A stretch of 64,000 nt of DNA from Leptospira sp. (GTDB lineage: Bacteria > Spirochaetota > Leptospiria > Leptospirales > Leptospiraceae): assembly GCA_027531445.1 (NCBI GenBank), contig JAPZRK010000019.1, positions 23,302 to 87,301 of the forward strand, written 5' to 3'. The position numbers were made by a program, and so were the translations under genes. Below are positions 17,763 to 27,208 of this stretch, in pieces (position 1 is the first letter of the stretch; the number at the start of each line of letters is the position of its first letter). Under the pieces are notes generated by a model. It was not told the origin of the DNA, did not search any database, and saw nothing but the letters and a program-made list of their open reading frames with translations.

Positions 17763-19013
17763 TTAATAAAACACCTGCATTTGAGTTCTTACCACATGAT
17801 CTCCGTCTACACTTTGTGCAATACCTGTATAATTAAAATAGTCAGTTTGCCACTTCAGATTGTGATTTGCAAAGTAATAACTGACTCCTCCTCCAATCTC
17901 ACGAGAGTAGACAAGTCTTGGGTCCGTTTCGCCTAATGGACGAAATTCTCCCCATCGAGAAGAGATTTCAAAATTATTCGTAAAGAGGTAACCAAATTGG
18001 ATAAAGTAGCCTTGTCCACTCCGAGAATATTCTCTGTTAAGTGATCCACTGACTTCTCTTTCCATATAATTCGTGTTTGCCTTCCGCCAAAGCGCCTCTG
18101 TTTGGAATGAAAACCCCATCCATTTTAAATAAAAGTCTGCAGTAGCATGCGAATAATCAAACCTTGCGAAATCGAATTGTGTGCCATGTGTGCTATGACT
18201 ACGATTTGAATTTTTGTTGTACGCACCTGAAAAACCAAAAGCAATCTTAGGATCTTGGTAGCGATTCATATCCGATTCTTTAAGCCAATCGTTATCTAAA
18301 CCTGTTTTCGACATTCCCCCGAATGGTGAATATAATAATCTTCCGACGGTCAAAACACCTGGCATATTTGTATCGATACGATTTCTACCCTGTCCACCAT
18401 ATACGCCTACGTAGTAAGCCAATCGTCTTTTTAAGCCTAAAAGGTCTTCAGAATAAATCATGATGCCAACATCACGATCCAAATTGAGTTCACCAGAAAT
18501 AGTTGATCGCTCTACCATTTGCATGGCCGATGATGAATTCCAACGCTGGCGGCTAAACGGAATTTTCATCTGTCCAAAAGATACTTTGATATCTCGAAAT
18601 TTATTATAGTCGATGCTCGCATCACGCAAATTCGCTCGCCTATCGGCATCCAAATCTCCATCTGCAAAACCTAATTGGATATTGAAGAGCCATTGATCAT
18701 TAAAAAGACTTCCCTTCGTTGCAATTCGACTTCTTCTAACTTGAAAGTTTGTCGTATCTGTCGATTCGTCTAGATTGAAGGATTGGGTGGCTCGAGGTTG
18801 TATACGGAATCGAATTTGTATTTTGTGTTTTTCATCATCGGTAGTTGCCTCGATTCCTTTTCCCAAGCCAGTTTTGAAATTTGAATTTACATTCGAGGTA
18901 TTTTCCTTCTCTTTTGTCTCTACTGGAGTGGAGTTTTGGGCGAACAACGCATCATTTCCAGAAAGTAAGGCAAAAAAAGAAATCAAAAGAATCGAAATGA
19001 TAGATTTTGACAT
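17763..19013 (-). CDS. Phosphate-selective-porin-type (OprO/OprP) outer-membrane protein
   Basis: 416 aa. Signal peptide (SIISILLISFFALLSGNDALFA before Q). Mature sequence shows alternating hydrophobic beta strands and turns, starting with IQIRFRIQPRATQSFNLDES and RRSRIATKGSLFNDQWLFN, as in OprP-like porins, and ends with a C-terminal aromatic (VFY), the usual outer-membrane-assembly signal. The real solute is unknown; the family name does not prove phosphate. It is divergent from gmd across a 134-bp gap. Confidence 0.75.
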   Translation of the reverse strand: MSKSIISILLISFFALLSGNDALFAQNSTPVETKEKENTSNVNSNFKTGLGKGIEATTDDEKHKIQIRFRIQPRATQSFNLDESTDTTNFQVRRSRIATKGSLFNDQWLFNIQLGFADGDLDADRRANLRDASIDYNKFRDIKVSFGQMKIPFSRQRWNSSSAMQMVERSTISGELNLDRDVGIMIYSEDLLGLKRRLAYYVGVYGGQGRNRIDTNMPGVLTVGRLLYSPFGGMSKTGLDNDWLKESDMNRYQDPKIAFGFSGAYNKNSNRSHSTHGTQFDFARFDYSHATADFYLKWMGFSFQTEALWRKANTNYMEREVSGSLNREYSRSGQGYFIQFGYLFTNNFEISSRWGEFRPLGETDPRLVYSREIGGGVSYYFANHNLKWQTDYFNYTGIAQSVDGDHVVRTQMQVFY

Positions 19014-19147
19014 GCGAAGTTTTACAAGGAAAACCGTTCCATTGAATTGTTCAAAGCCATTTTGACCCTAAAGAGTCGATTTATCATCAATGATCTTCCA
19101 TTTTTACTTTTCGTAATTAACAAAGAAAGAATCATGTTCCCAGTATT
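19014..19147. promoter_or_regulatory. Divergent porin/gmd intergenic region
   Basis: The longest gap in the window (134 bp). It must hold the promoters of the porin gene and of gmd. It contains TTGAA-TTG-TTCAA (19042-19054), a small inverted repeat that could be a regulator site, and an AT-rich stretch before gmd. I see no confident -35/-10 pair, no ribosome site directly before gmd, and no RNA gene. Confidence 0.3.
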
Positions 19148-20176
19148 ATGAAAAAAGCACTGATTACTGGCATTACAGGGCAAGACGGCTCCTATTTGGC
19201 AGAACTACTATTAGACAAAGGCTATGAAGTTCATGGCATCGTTCGCCGTACAAGTTTATTCAATCGCAATCGTATCGAACACCTGCACGGGAATCCAAAA
19301 CTCATCCTTCATTATGGAGATATGACTGATTCCTCCAACCTAAATCGAATTTTAGAGAAATTAGAGCCTGAGGAAATTTATAATCTAGCGGCACAGTCTC
19401 ACGTCCAGGTTTCTTTTGAGGTCCCAGAGTATACGGCTGAAGTAGATGCGGTAGGAACATTGCGCCTGCTAGATGCAATCAAACAAACTGGACTCAAATC
19501 TCGATTTTATCAGGCATCTACTTCCGAGTTGTACGGTCTTGTGCAAGAGGTTCCACAAACCGAAAAAACACCATTTTATCCTCGTTCACCTTATGCCGTC
19601 GCAAAACTATATGGGTATTGGGCAGTAGTTAACTATCGTGAAGCTTATGGTTTGCATGCGTCAAATGGTATCTTATTCAATCATGAATCTCCGAGAAGAG
19701 GGGAGGCTTTTGTCACACGTAAGGTGACTTTGGGAGTAGCGGCCGTGAAAGCAGGAAAATTAGAGAATTTGACCATGGGAAATATTGATTCCAAACGCGA
19801 TTGGGGTTATGCTCCTGATTACGTTCAGATGATGTGGATGATGCTCCAGAAAGAAAAACCAGATGATTACGTGGTAGCGACCAATGAAACTCACACGGTT
19901 CGTGAATTCATAGAAGAATCCTTCCGAATTGCCGGATACAGCATCATTTGGGAAGGGAAAGAAGATGCAGAAGTCGGAAAGGATCAAAAAACAGGAAAGA
20001 CCATTGTCAAAATTGATCCAAAATACTATAGACCAACCGAAGTAGAACTGTTGATCGGAGACCCTGCCAAAGCAAAACGCCAATTGGGTTGGGAACCGAA
20101 AGTGAGATTCAAAGAATTAGTAAGGATTATGACGGAAGCCGATCTAGCAACGTACGGCTTAAAACCAGAGGCTTAG
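19148..20176 (+). CDS. gmd: GDP-mannose 4,6-dehydratase
   Basis: 342 aa, the standard length. It converts GDP-mannose to GDP-4-keto-6-deoxymannose, the precursor of GDP-fucose, GDP-rhamnose or GDP-perosamine for surface polysaccharide. Signs: the NADP-binding motif [15 protein letters not shown] at the N-terminus, [14 protein letters not shown], the catalytic YxxxK in [11 protein letters not shown], and [15 protein letters not shown], all textbook Gmd. No other GDP-sugar gene is adjacent, so the next step of the pathway is encoded elsewhere. A bidirectional terminator follows. Confidence 0.95.
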   Translation: MKKALITGITGQDGSYLAELLLDKGYEVHGIVRRTSLFNRNRIEHLHGNPKLILHYGDMTDSSNLNRILEKLEPEEIYNLAAQSHVQVSFEVPEYTAEVDAVGTLRLLDAIKQTGLKSRFYQASTSELYGLVQEVPQTEKTPFYPRSPYAVAKLYGYWAVVNYREAYGLHASNGILFNHESPRRGEAFVTRKVTLGVAAVKAGKLENLTMGNIDSKRDWGYAPDYVQMMWMMLQKEKPDDYVVATNETHTVREFIEESFRIAGYSIIWEGKEDAEVGKDQKTGKTIVKIDPKYYRPTEVELLIGDPAKAKRQLGWEPKVRFKELVRIMTEADLATYGLKPEA

Positions 20177-20200
20177 GAAAGTAACAAACGTAATCTTATG

Positions 20201-20225
20201 TTTTCGGCTTTTTAAAGGCCGAAAA
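20201..20225. terminator. Bidirectional terminator between gmd and STAS gene
   Basis: TTTTCGGC (20201-20208) pairs perfectly with GCCGAAAA (20218-20225) around a 9-nt loop. The T-run and A-run at the stem ends serve as the U-tract in either direction. The loop contains the TAA stop (20214-20212) of the minus-strand STAS gene. Confidence 0.75.
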
Positions 20226-20517
20226 ACTGGTCTAACATCAATTTTTTGAGAGTTTCTTTGAGTTTGTCTTGGATGTTTACGATCTTCACGACCATTTTCT
20301 TTTCATCTGCTTTGTTTTTAAAAGAGAGGAGTCTAGAGATGCCAAGAGAGCTGACGATCACAACCTTCTCCAAATCCAAAAATACTTCTGTAGCAGATTT
20401 TTCCAGCGTAGAACTGAGAATTTCCTTCAATTCGGCGGAATTTCCATCCAAGATTTGATCCATAAACTTGATACGGATGGTATTACCTTTTTCTTCAATT
20501 TGTATTTTGTCGCTCAT
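20212..20517 (-). CDS. STAS-domain protein (anti-sigma-factor antagonist type)
   Basis: 101 aa, a single STAS domain: GNTIRIKFMDQILDGNSAELKEIL, quoted in part as IRIKFMDQILDG, then EVFLDLEKVVIVSSLGISRLL. In this family the Ser of the xSSLG motif is the phosphorylation site used by anti-sigma kinases. Spirochaetes use such proteins in partner-switching control. No matching kinase or phosphatase gene is in the window. It lies 53 bp downstream of the double cyclic-nucleotide-domain gene on the same strand. Confidence 0.85.
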   Translation of the reverse strand: MSDKIQIEEKGNTIRIKFMDQILDGNSAELKEILSSTLEKSATEVFLDLEKVVIVSSLGISRLLSFKNKADEKKMVVKIVNIQDKLKETLKKLMLDQFFGL

Positions 20518-20570
20518 AATGATATGTTCCTGTATTTAAAGTAAGACGAGTGGGAAAAGGCAAGTAGAAA

Positions 20571-21782
20571 TTATTTCAATTTCTTAAGTTTATTTTCCAT
20601 GTTCGCTTTTTTATGATAGAATTGGACGAGTTTTTCTAATTCGGCCATATCAGAACATACGATTTTTCCTAAATCAAGGCGAATAAATTTGTTTTGTTTC
20701 ATGATGTCAGCGATGATCAATTCATCCTTCGGATCTGTTAGGCCTACCATCTTTAATAGGTCTTTGGTTCCAATTTCAAAATTATAAGATTGTTTCGGTG
20801 CAATTTTTACACGATTTTTTTCACTAAGTGTTAGAAGGGTGTCAACAATACGCGCCTGCGAATCTTTTAACAATAGGTTTGCTAGTTGTTTGTAGGCAGT
20901 CCAGATTCGTTCAGAAAGAAGCGTAATCAAACGTGTTGCAAGCTGAGGTTGCGCTTTCACCATACCTTCAAAGTTTGCTTTGTTGATCGCAAGAAGTTCC
21001 ACTTCTCCGGATGCGATGGCGGATGCAGACCTTGGCTTATTGTCCAAAATCGCCATCTCACCGAAGATATCTCCTGTTTGAAGCACAGCAAGCATCACTT
21101 CGTTTTGGTTCACGATTTTTGAAATCTTTACCTTACCACCTTGCAAAATGAACAATTCTTTTCCAGGTTCATGTTCACAAAAGATCATTTCATTGTCTTT
21201 GTAGGTTCTGTTAAACTTCGTGTAATCAATGACTGGGCCTTGAAAAGGCTGATTCATTGTTTGTAATCTAAGCTTTGCTTGAGGTACAAACTGTCCACTA
21301 GGAAGGTGCTTTAGATAACTTTGATAGGCGAAGGTAGCATGTGCGTTATTTTGTAACTGGAAATAGTATTCGCCGATTTTAAAGAGTTCATTTGGATCTT
21401 CTTCCACTGCATTGCGAAAGGAGAGACGTGTGATTGTCGTATCAAACTGGCGAAGCTTCATCGAGAAAAATCGAATGATGTTCATCGCAACTGCAGTTGA
21501 TTTTTGGATCAACGTACCAAATTGATCATAGCTTACGGAAATAAGGGAAACATTGGTAAGAGATGTAACTGATTCGATCTGGGCATGTTGGCTCATTGCC
21601 GCCACTACGCCAAAAAAGTCACCAGGTCCAAGGACTTGATTTGGGTCTTCGCCAACAACTGCTGTTTCGCGAGTCACTCGTACTTTGCCTTCACGAATGA
21701 TGTAGAAATTGTTCGCATCTTTCTTCCCTTCTACAATGATGTAGGAGTTTGCAGGGAAGGTTACCATTTGAAAAAATGACAT
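20571..21782 (-). CDS. Regulator with two cyclic-nucleotide-binding domains
   Basis: 403 aa. Two CRP-type sensor domains lie in tandem: residues ~5-115 (FPANSYIIVEGKKDANNFYI, GPGDFFGVVAAMS) and ~190-300 (NEMIFCEHEPGKELFILQGG, QTGDIFGEMAILDNKPRSAS). The second keeps the G-E-(x)-A-(8x)-R-(S/T)-A cassette best (GEMAILDNKPRSASA). A tetratricopeptide-like stretch (YYFQLQNNAHATFAYQSYL) joins them. The C-terminal ~95 residues resemble a CRP helix-turn-helix region (ARIVDTLLTLSE, TKDLLKMVGLTDPKDELI), so DNA binding is likely but not certain. The ligand is unknown. Confidence 0.75.
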   Translation of the reverse strand: MSFFQMVTFPANSYIIVEGKKDANNFYIIREGKVRVTRETAVVGEDPNQVLGPGDFFGVVAAMSQHAQIESVTSLTNVSLISVSYDQFGTLIQKSTAVAMNIIRFFSMKLRQFDTTITRLSFRNAVEEDPNELFKIGEYYFQLQNNAHATFAYQSYLKHLPSGQFVPQAKLRLQTMNQPFQGPVIDYTKFNRTYKDNEMIFCEHEPGKELFILQGGKVKISKIVNQNEVMLAVLQTGDIFGEMAILDNKPRSASAIASGEVELLAINKANFEGMVKAQPQLATRLITLLSERIWTAYKQLANLLLKDSQARIVDTLLTLSEKNRVKIAPKQSYNFEIGTKDLLKMVGLTDPKDELIIADIMKQNKFIRLDLGKIVCSDMAELEKLVQFYHKKANMENKLKKLK

Positions 21783-21861
21783 TTTTTTACTCTAAGACCT
21801 TTCTCTTGTGAACGTGACTACTTTATTATCGGAGATCTTTGAGGCAATATTTTCCTAAAAT

Positions 21862-22377
21862 TTACTTATTTTTAGTCTCGCCCAAAATTTCTAACTGGGC
21901 AAGCTCGAGCTCAGCCTCTTGGGCTATTTTGGAGGAATAAGTATTTTGAGTTATGTCCTTTAAAATAGCCGTCGCCTGGTGCTCTCGTCCCAACCGAATG
22001 AAAGCTCTCGCCGACTCCAAATAAGCACCGAGGCCTTCCTCTGTATTCGGATAGTCCTGGTACATTTTCAGTTCATTTCGAGCGAGTGCCACTGTGTCTC
22101 CGACCTTACGGTATGATAGAGACAGTAGTTTCCTTGCTTCCCATTCCTTCGGGTGGCGGACGTAAAGGATCAGAAAGAGCTTTGTTTCTTCAATTGCTTT
22201 CACATAATTTCGATCTTCATAAAATTCGGAAGCTTTTTTGAAGAGTAGCTCTCCTTGTTTTTGCTCTTCTGCTTTGAAAACATCGTTTCTAGACTTACTT
22301 TGCGGTGAAATTTGCGTCATCGAAGTGGCAATGAGCCAAAGGAGGATTATGAGCGATATTTTCAGATTTTGTCTCAT
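21862..22377 (-). CDS. Secreted tetratricopeptide-like protein (YfiO/YbgF-like)
   Basis: 171 aa. Signal sequence (ISLIILLWLIATSMTQISPQ) followed by helical repeats of TPR type: FKKASEFYEDRNYVKAIEET, EARKLLSLSYRKVGDTVALA, and GAYLESARAFIRLGREHQAT. This resembles the TPR region of YfiO or YbgF outer-membrane-assembly proteins but is shorter. It follows the VWA gene by 16 nt and may be co-transcribed with it. No specific function can be given. Confidence 0.6.
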   Translation of the reverse strand: MRQNLKISLIILLWLIATSMTQISPQSKSRNDVFKAEEQKQGELLFKKASEFYEDRNYVKAIEETKLFLILYVRHPKEWEARKLLSLSYRKVGDTVALARNELKMYQDYPNTEEGLGAYLESARAFIRLGREHQATAILKDITQNTYSSKIAQEAELELAQLEILGETKNK

Positions 22378-22393
22378 AAGACATATGTCGACA

Positions 22394-23476
22394 CTAAGGG
22401 GAAAAATTCTGAATAAGTTTTATGTCTGATTTAGCGACGATTCTGGGAGATTGCGATATATTCCATAGCTCGAGGGTTGTCTCCGAGTCTTCAGGATCGT
22501 TGAGTTGGACGATCATTTTGCCTTTACCTTTTTCGGCAGATTGGTATTGGACATCAATTTGTGAAATGTCTGCCATTCGTTTATCTCGAAGAGGGGGAAC
22601 TTCCTTAGTAGTGAGTCGCTTGACCCTTGGCATGATGTTCATTTGGATCAAATAGTCAGATTGGTTCTTCCAACCCTCATATTCGAAATGTAATATATAA
22701 GAATCTTGCCTTGCATTTTGAGAATAAGGAAGTATGCTGATAATTTTGATAAATGGCTGGTTTGAACTCGTAACGATTGATGTGTTCTCGGCGATAGGAG
22801 TCGTATGATTTTGAAAGGAGTTTAAACTAATAAAGGCATTCTCCATATCTTCTCGCCTATGAACTTTAAAATAACGTCCGTTTCCAATCATAGAAAGCCG
22901 CATCAGATCTTCCTCTGCTTTTGGATCCAAATCTATTCCCATAATATGCATTTTGAAGAGTTTTCCTCTTACTTTTAATGCACGAAGAATAGCTACAGGA
23001 TCTCCTTCACAACTTTCCATTCCATCCGAAATAAATATTATTTCAGTTTCAACGTTATCTCTCAGTATGTATTCCCCAACAATTTCCAATGTATTTGCGA
23101 TAGGAGTTGAACCTGATGGCGTGATGCTTGTTAATTTTGTCATCGCCGTTGTGGCACCGCCCTTCATTACGGGTTGGTAAAGACGTGCCGAATTACATCC
23201 AGGGATGCGATTGCCATATGCAACCAATCCAACTTCTGCTTGGAATGGAAGCCTACTCATAAAATTTAACAATTGGTCTTTTGCAACTGCCATCCGAGTA
23301 GTTCCATCAATTCTCTCCGCCATCGAGCCACTCGCATCCAAAATAAAAACATATCTTTTGTTTGAGGAATTTAAAATTGAATCAGCGAGTAACGATGAGA
23401 ACTCAGATACATTTAACAAACATAAAACGTAAAAAAAATAAATGGAAACATATGTGCGTACTGGTATGAAGCTCAC
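22394..23476 (-). CDS. Secreted VWA-domain protein
   Basis: 360 aa. A hydrophobic N-terminal segment (YVSIYFFYVLCLL) acts as signal or anchor. A von Willebrand factor A domain follows at ~40-225: FILDASGSMAERIDG is the MIDAS metal site (DxSGS), then TPIANTLEIV and EIIFISDGMESCEGDP. The C-terminal ~110 residues look like a beta-sandwich (YILHFEYEGW, LIQMNIMPRVK). The predicted start is GTG at 23476; its ribosome site is not clear, so a later start is possible. Likely faces the periplasm and binds a protein partner. Confidence 0.75.
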   Translation of the reverse strand: MSFIPVRTYVSIYFFYVLCLLNVSEFSSLLADSILNSSNKRYVFILDASGSMAERIDGTTRMAVAKDQLLNFMSRLPFQAEVGLVAYGNRIPGCNSARLYQPVMKGGATTAMTKLTSITPSGSTPIANTLEIVGEYILRDNVETEIIFISDGMESCEGDPVAILRALKVRGKLFKMHIMGIDLDPKAEEDLMRLSMIGNGRYFKVHRREDMENAFISLNSFQNHTTPIAENTSIVTSSNQPFIKIISILPYSQNARQDSYILHFEYEGWKNQSDYLIQMNIMPRVKRLTTKEVPPLRDKRMADISQIDVQYQSAEKGKGKMIVQLNDPEDSETTLELWNISQSPRIVAKSDIKLIQNFSP

Positions 23477-23508
23477 CTTTTACATTTCGGTGAATGTTCG
23501 CTTTTACC

Positions 23509-24138
23509 TTAGAGTAGTTTCGGATTCAAAAAAGGCGGAGTTGATAGATTCGGTTTGATCAATTCAGGTTTTCGATTGAAGGAAGCGTATTCACGAAGAA
23601 ACCTTAAGATCATTTCGCAAGTTGCTCCCCAAAGTAATCCGTCTTTCAAATCAAAATAATATGCAAAATGATCGGGTGGTTGTCCCGGAATCTGTATTGC
23701 ATAAAAAGGAGTAGATAGAAGTTCAGAAAATGGAAGAAGAATGATGCGATCCACTTCGTCAGGATTATGTGAGAACTCAAAATCTCCAGTATACATTCCC
23801 AAAAAAGGGGTGATGTGAAATCCAGTCCTTGTCTGCAAACCCTCGTGTCGCCCTAAGATTTTTAATAGATTGCGAGATACTCCCATCTCTTCTTCCCATT
23901 CCCTTAAGGCACATTGTAATAAATCTGAGTCGGTAGGGTCTACGACTCCGCCCGGAAAAGAGATTTGACCTGGATGTGATTTAAGATGAGCAGATCTTTG
24001 CGTGAGAATCAAACCCTGACCCAAGGATTCCGTTTCGAAAATAGGAATGATTACAGAAGATATTTTTTCGGTAGTATTTGGAAGGTCTTCCCAAGATTGC
24101 GAAAGACCTTCACTTAGATTTGAAAAATCTAGTATCAT
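23509..24138 (-). CDS. Nudix hydrolase, CoA-pyrophosphatase (NudL) type
   Basis: 209 aa. Contains LTQRSAHLKSHPGQISFPGG, the signature that precedes the Nudix box in CoA pyrophosphatases (UPF0035/NudL), and the box itself ending ALREWEEEMGV with the metal-binding Glu residues. Predicted reaction: cleavage of CoA to 4'-phosphopantetheine and 3',5'-ADP. Its start overlaps the stop of the RNase D gene (ATGA), so both come from one message. Confidence 0.85.
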   Translation of the reverse strand: MILDFSNLSEGLSQSWEDLPNTTEKISSVIIPIFETESLGQGLILTQRSAHLKSHPGQISFPGGVVDPTDSDLLQCALREWEEEMGVSRNLLKILGRHEGLQTRTGFHITPFLGMYTGDFEFSHNPDEVDRIILLPFSELLSTPFYAIQIPGQPPDHFAYYFDLKDGLLWGATCEMILRFLREYASFNRKPELIKPNLSTPPFLNPKLL

Positions 24139-25352
24139 TCATCTTTTGAAGATCGATTTTGAGCCTTTCTTCTTTTTGCAATAAAAGCTTCTTTAGATCT
24201 AACGGGCGATAATTTGTTGATCATGGAATCGTAGTTAAGGCCTGCTAAGGCGGCAATTAGTGATGGTCCATAATTCTGGACTTTCCAATCCGAAAACACA
24301 TTCAAAGCCTTTAGTTCTTCAAGTGTTTGAGGATTCGCTCTTAATATCGCGATCAATTGTTTATTGGAAGGTAAAAGGGAATGTTCCATTCGACGAATGC
24401 GCATGATGCGGAGTCGCCATTTTTTTGCGTTCTGAAATTTTTTGTCTTCATCTTCGTTTAAATCTTCTCCATGTCTCTTGGAAAGTTCAGAGGCATCGAT
24501 CGGATCGTTATATTCGCTAATTAATAATCTATAGATTTCACTTCCGTCTTTTTTACCAAACCATTCAATACACTTTTCCTCGTTCGGTTGTTCTCGCACA
24601 GCTTGGGAGAGTTTGTCATTCCCAAAGACTCTGAAACTAGCCTTGTTGATCCGCTTCGCCTTTTCGTCCCTGTACCGAAGTAATTCTAAAATCTTTCTAC
24701 GTTCAAGAGGAGTAAAGTTTACGATATCTGGAAATTTTCCGAGGGAAAAACCATCCCCTTCTTTGGCAACATACGATTCAGCGGCCGTAAACTCGAATTC
24801 CGATCTTGCCTCATCATACAGGTTTCGTTTTTTTAACTCTTCTTCCATTTTGAGCCAAATGGATTCTAAATAAGCTGTATCAAGTGCCGCATAACGAAGC
24901 TGTTGCTTTTGTAAGGGACGAATTTCCCAATTTGATTTTTGTTCAACTTTTGAAAGGGCAACCTTATGAAAGTATTCTACGACAAAGGAGAGTGAACTTT
25001 GCTCCATGGATAGCAGTCGGGAACTTATCATAGTATCTGCCACATTTCGAAACTCGAAAGAAAAATCCCTTTTTAGGGCTCGGATGTCATCCTGCGCAGA
25101 ATGAAAAATTTTCAGAATATTCTCATCGATGAAAAGAGGAGAAAGTCCCTTCAGATTTGGTATTTTAAGAGGGTCAATGAGGTAGTTTTTGCCGTTGGAA
25201 TTGATTTGAATGAGGCAAACACGTGGATAATAGGTGTAATAACCTGATGATTCTGTGTCAATCGAGAGGATTTTGGATTGCCTCAGGTTGATCAAAGCGA
25301 GTTCTAATGCTTTCGGCGTATCTACAAGAATATAGTTGGAATTGATTTGCAT
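24135..25352 (-). CDS. rnd: Ribonuclease D-like 3'-5' exonuclease with HRDC region
   Basis: 405 aa, close to RNase D length. The DEDDy exonuclease domain covers residues ~1-190: ILSIDTESSGYY (first Asp and Glu), FHSAQDDIRAL, and YAALDTAYLESIW (Tyr and last Asp). One or two HRDC-like helical regions follow (~205-285 and ~310-390, the latter containing NKQLIAILRANPQTLEELKA). RNase D trims 3' ends of tRNA precursors and other stable RNAs. It is divergent from purF with 41 bp between. Confidence 0.88.
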   Translation of the reverse strand: MQINSNYILVDTPKALELALINLRQSKILSIDTESSGYYTYYPRVCLIQINSNGKNYLIDPLKIPNLKGLSPLFIDENILKIFHSAQDDIRALKRDFSFEFRNVADTMISSRLLSMEQSSLSFVVEYFHKVALSKVEQKSNWEIRPLQKQQLRYAALDTAYLESIWLKMEEELKKRNLYDEARSEFEFTAAESYVAKEGDGFSLGKFPDIVNFTPLERRKILELLRYRDEKAKRINKASFRVFGNDKLSQAVREQPNEEKCIEWFGKKDGSEIYRLLISEYNDPIDASELSKRHGEDLNEDEDKKFQNAKKWRLRIMRIRRMEHSLLPSNKQLIAILRANPQTLEELKALNVFSDWKVQNYGPSLIAALAGLNYDSMINKLSPVRSKEAFIAKRRKAQNRSSKDE

Positions 25353-25393
25353 CTAATTGTGATTCTAGAAATACTGCAATTGTCATTCTACCA

Positions 25394-26821
25394 ATGATTC
25401 TTCAATCTGACAAACCAAAAGAAGAGTGTGCCATTTTTGGCATTTACAACAGTAAAGAGGCCTCCAACTTTACTTACCTCGGCCTATATTCTATGCAACA
25501 CCGCGGCCAGGAGTCGAGTGGGATCGTATCTACGGACGGAGCCCATCTCTATCGCTATGCAAATATGGGACTGGTCGCAAATATCTTCACTCAGCCGAAG
25601 ATTCGTGAATTGATTGGAGACTCTGCCATTGGTCACAACCGCTATTCGACCACAGGTGCTAGTTTTCTAAGAAACGCACAACCGATACGTGTTGAGTCTC
25701 ACTTGGGTCCAATTGCGTTAGCTCATAATGGTAACCTTGTCAATTCTTGGGACATCAGAAACAAACTTGAAAGAGATGGCTCTATCTTTCAAACCACGAT
25801 CGATTCAGAAGTCATTGTTCATTTGATGGCAAAAAGTCAAAAAACAGATCTACTTGAAGCATTGTGTGAGTCACTTGGTCAGGTACGAGGAGCTTATTCT
25901 CTTCTTGTTCTCACACCTAGATATTTGATTGCTGTTCGGGATCCTAACGGCTTTCGCCCTCTTGTTATGGGAAAAAGAGCGGATGGAGCGATTGTATTTG
26001 CGTCTGAGACTTGTGCATTTGATATCACGGAAACAGAATATGTAAGAGATGTTGCTCCAGGAGAGATGGTGGTGATCGACCATTCGGGAGTTCGTTCCCT
26101 CTTTCCATTCCCAAAAGCAAAACCTAGTCTTTGTATATTTGAGTACATTTATTTTGCCAGACCTGATTCTTATATTTTTGAAGAGTCCGTTTATAAAGTG
26201 AGAAAATCTCTTGGGAGACAACTCGCGCGCGTTTTACCAGTGGAAGCAGATGTTGTGATACCAGTACCTGACTCTGCGAACATTGCAGCTCTTGGATATT
26301 CTGAAGAGTCAGGCATACCTTACCAAAGTGGTCTTATACGTTCGCATTATGTTGGTAGAACATTCATTGAACCTGATCAAAAGATACGGGATTTTGGTGC
26401 CAAGATAAAATACAATGTGGTAAAGGAAGTGGTCAACGGAAAGCGAGTTATCGTCGTAGATGATTCCGTTATGCGAGGCACAACCAGTCGCAAAATTATC
26501 AAAATGATCAAAAATGCAGGCGCAACGGAAATACACTTTCGTGTATCTGCCCCACCCACGGTCTCCCCATGTTATTATGGTATTGATATCCCTACTCACA
26601 AAGAATTGATCGCCGCTACCCATTCTATCGATGAGATCAGAAAGTATCTAAGAGTAGATACGATTTCTTATTTATCTCTAGATCATATGCACAAGGCAGT
26701 TTATGACCACAAAGGTGGCGGATTTTGTGATGCTTGTTTTACTGCAAATTATCCGGTCGAGTTTCAAGATCATGCTGGGAATCAAAAGTCTCTTTTTTCT
26801 GAATATGCTACAGAAGAGTAG
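25394..26821 (+). CDS. purF: Amidophosphoribosyltransferase
   Basis: 475 aa, first step of purine synthesis (PRPP + glutamine to phosphoribosylamine). The ATG gives an 11-residue propeptide before CAIFGIY, whose Cys becomes the N-terminal nucleophile after processing, as in the B. subtilis type. SMQHRGQESSGIV and GHNRYSTTG belong to the glutaminase half; VIVVDDSVMRGTTS is the PRPP-binding loop. Cysteines in the C-terminal region (GFCDACF and others) fit the iron-sulfur type. The queD gene starts 2 nt after its stop, so it is followed by deazapurine genes. Confidence 0.95.
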   Translation: MILQSDKPKEECAIFGIYNSKEASNFTYLGLYSMQHRGQESSGIVSTDGAHLYRYANMGLVANIFTQPKIRELIGDSAIGHNRYSTTGASFLRNAQPIRVESHLGPIALAHNGNLVNSWDIRNKLERDGSIFQTTIDSEVIVHLMAKSQKTDLLEALCESLGQVRGAYSLLVLTPRYLIAVRDPNGFRPLVMGKRADGAIVFASETCAFDITETEYVRDVAPGEMVVIDHSGVRSLFPFPKAKPSLCIFEYIYFARPDSYIFEESVYKVRKSLGRQLARVLPVEADVVIPVPDSANIAALGYSEESGIPYQSGLIRSHYVGRTFIEPDQKIRDFGAKIKYNVVKEVVNGKRVIVVDDSVMRGTTSRKIIKMIKNAGATEIHFRVSAPPTVSPCYYGIDIPTHKELIAATHSIDEIRKYLRVDTISYLSLDHMHKAVYDHKGGGFCDACFTANYPVEFQDHAGNQKSLFSEYATEE

Positions 26822-26823
26822 AA

Positions 26824-27198
26824 ATGGAAGAGATCGAGCTTTCCAAAACTTTCGGATTTGAGGCGGCTCACTTTCTTCCTAACGTACCTGAGGGTCATAA
26901 GTGTAAAAGAATGCATGGGCATAGCTTTCGATTTTCCGTCTCGGTCAAAGGTGAAATCGATCCTGTTACTGGTTGGATTATGGATTTCGGTGAATTGAAA
27001 GGCGTCATAAAACCGCTAATTGAAGAACATTTAGATCATTATGTGTTGAATGACGTGCCTGGCTTAGAAAATCCTACGAGTGAGAATATTGCTGTTTGGT
27101 TATGGAATGTAATCAAACCTAAACTACCGCTTTTAGATAAAATTACATTGTACGAAACATGTACTAGCAGTTGCGTTTACCGTGGACCAAAAACATAA
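26824..27198 (+). CDS. queD: 6-carboxy-5,6,7,8-tetrahydropterin synthase
   Basis: 124 aa, normal for QueD. It converts dihydroneopterin triphosphate to carboxytetrahydropterin on the way to queuosine. The zinc His residues are in FEAAHFLP and MHGHSF, the catalytic Cys is in HKCKRMHGH, and LYETCTSSC holds the substrate-binding Glu. It lies between purF and queC. The next enzyme, QueE, is not in this window. Confidence 0.92.
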   Translation: MEEIELSKTFGFEAAHFLPNVPEGHKCKRMHGHSFRFSVSVKGEIDPVTGWIMDFGELKGVIKPLIEEHLDHYVLNDVPGLENPTSENIAVWLWNVIKPKLPLLDKITLYETCTSSCVYRGPKT

Positions 27199-27208
27199 TC
27201 TCAAAAAT

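Noticed and set aside
21783..21861. TGTGAACGTGAC-like sequence before the double cyclic-nucleotide regulator, considered as a CRP-type site
   Set aside because: It reads as a direct repeat of GTGA and not as the inverted TGTGA-N6-TCACA, so self-regulation at this site is not supported.
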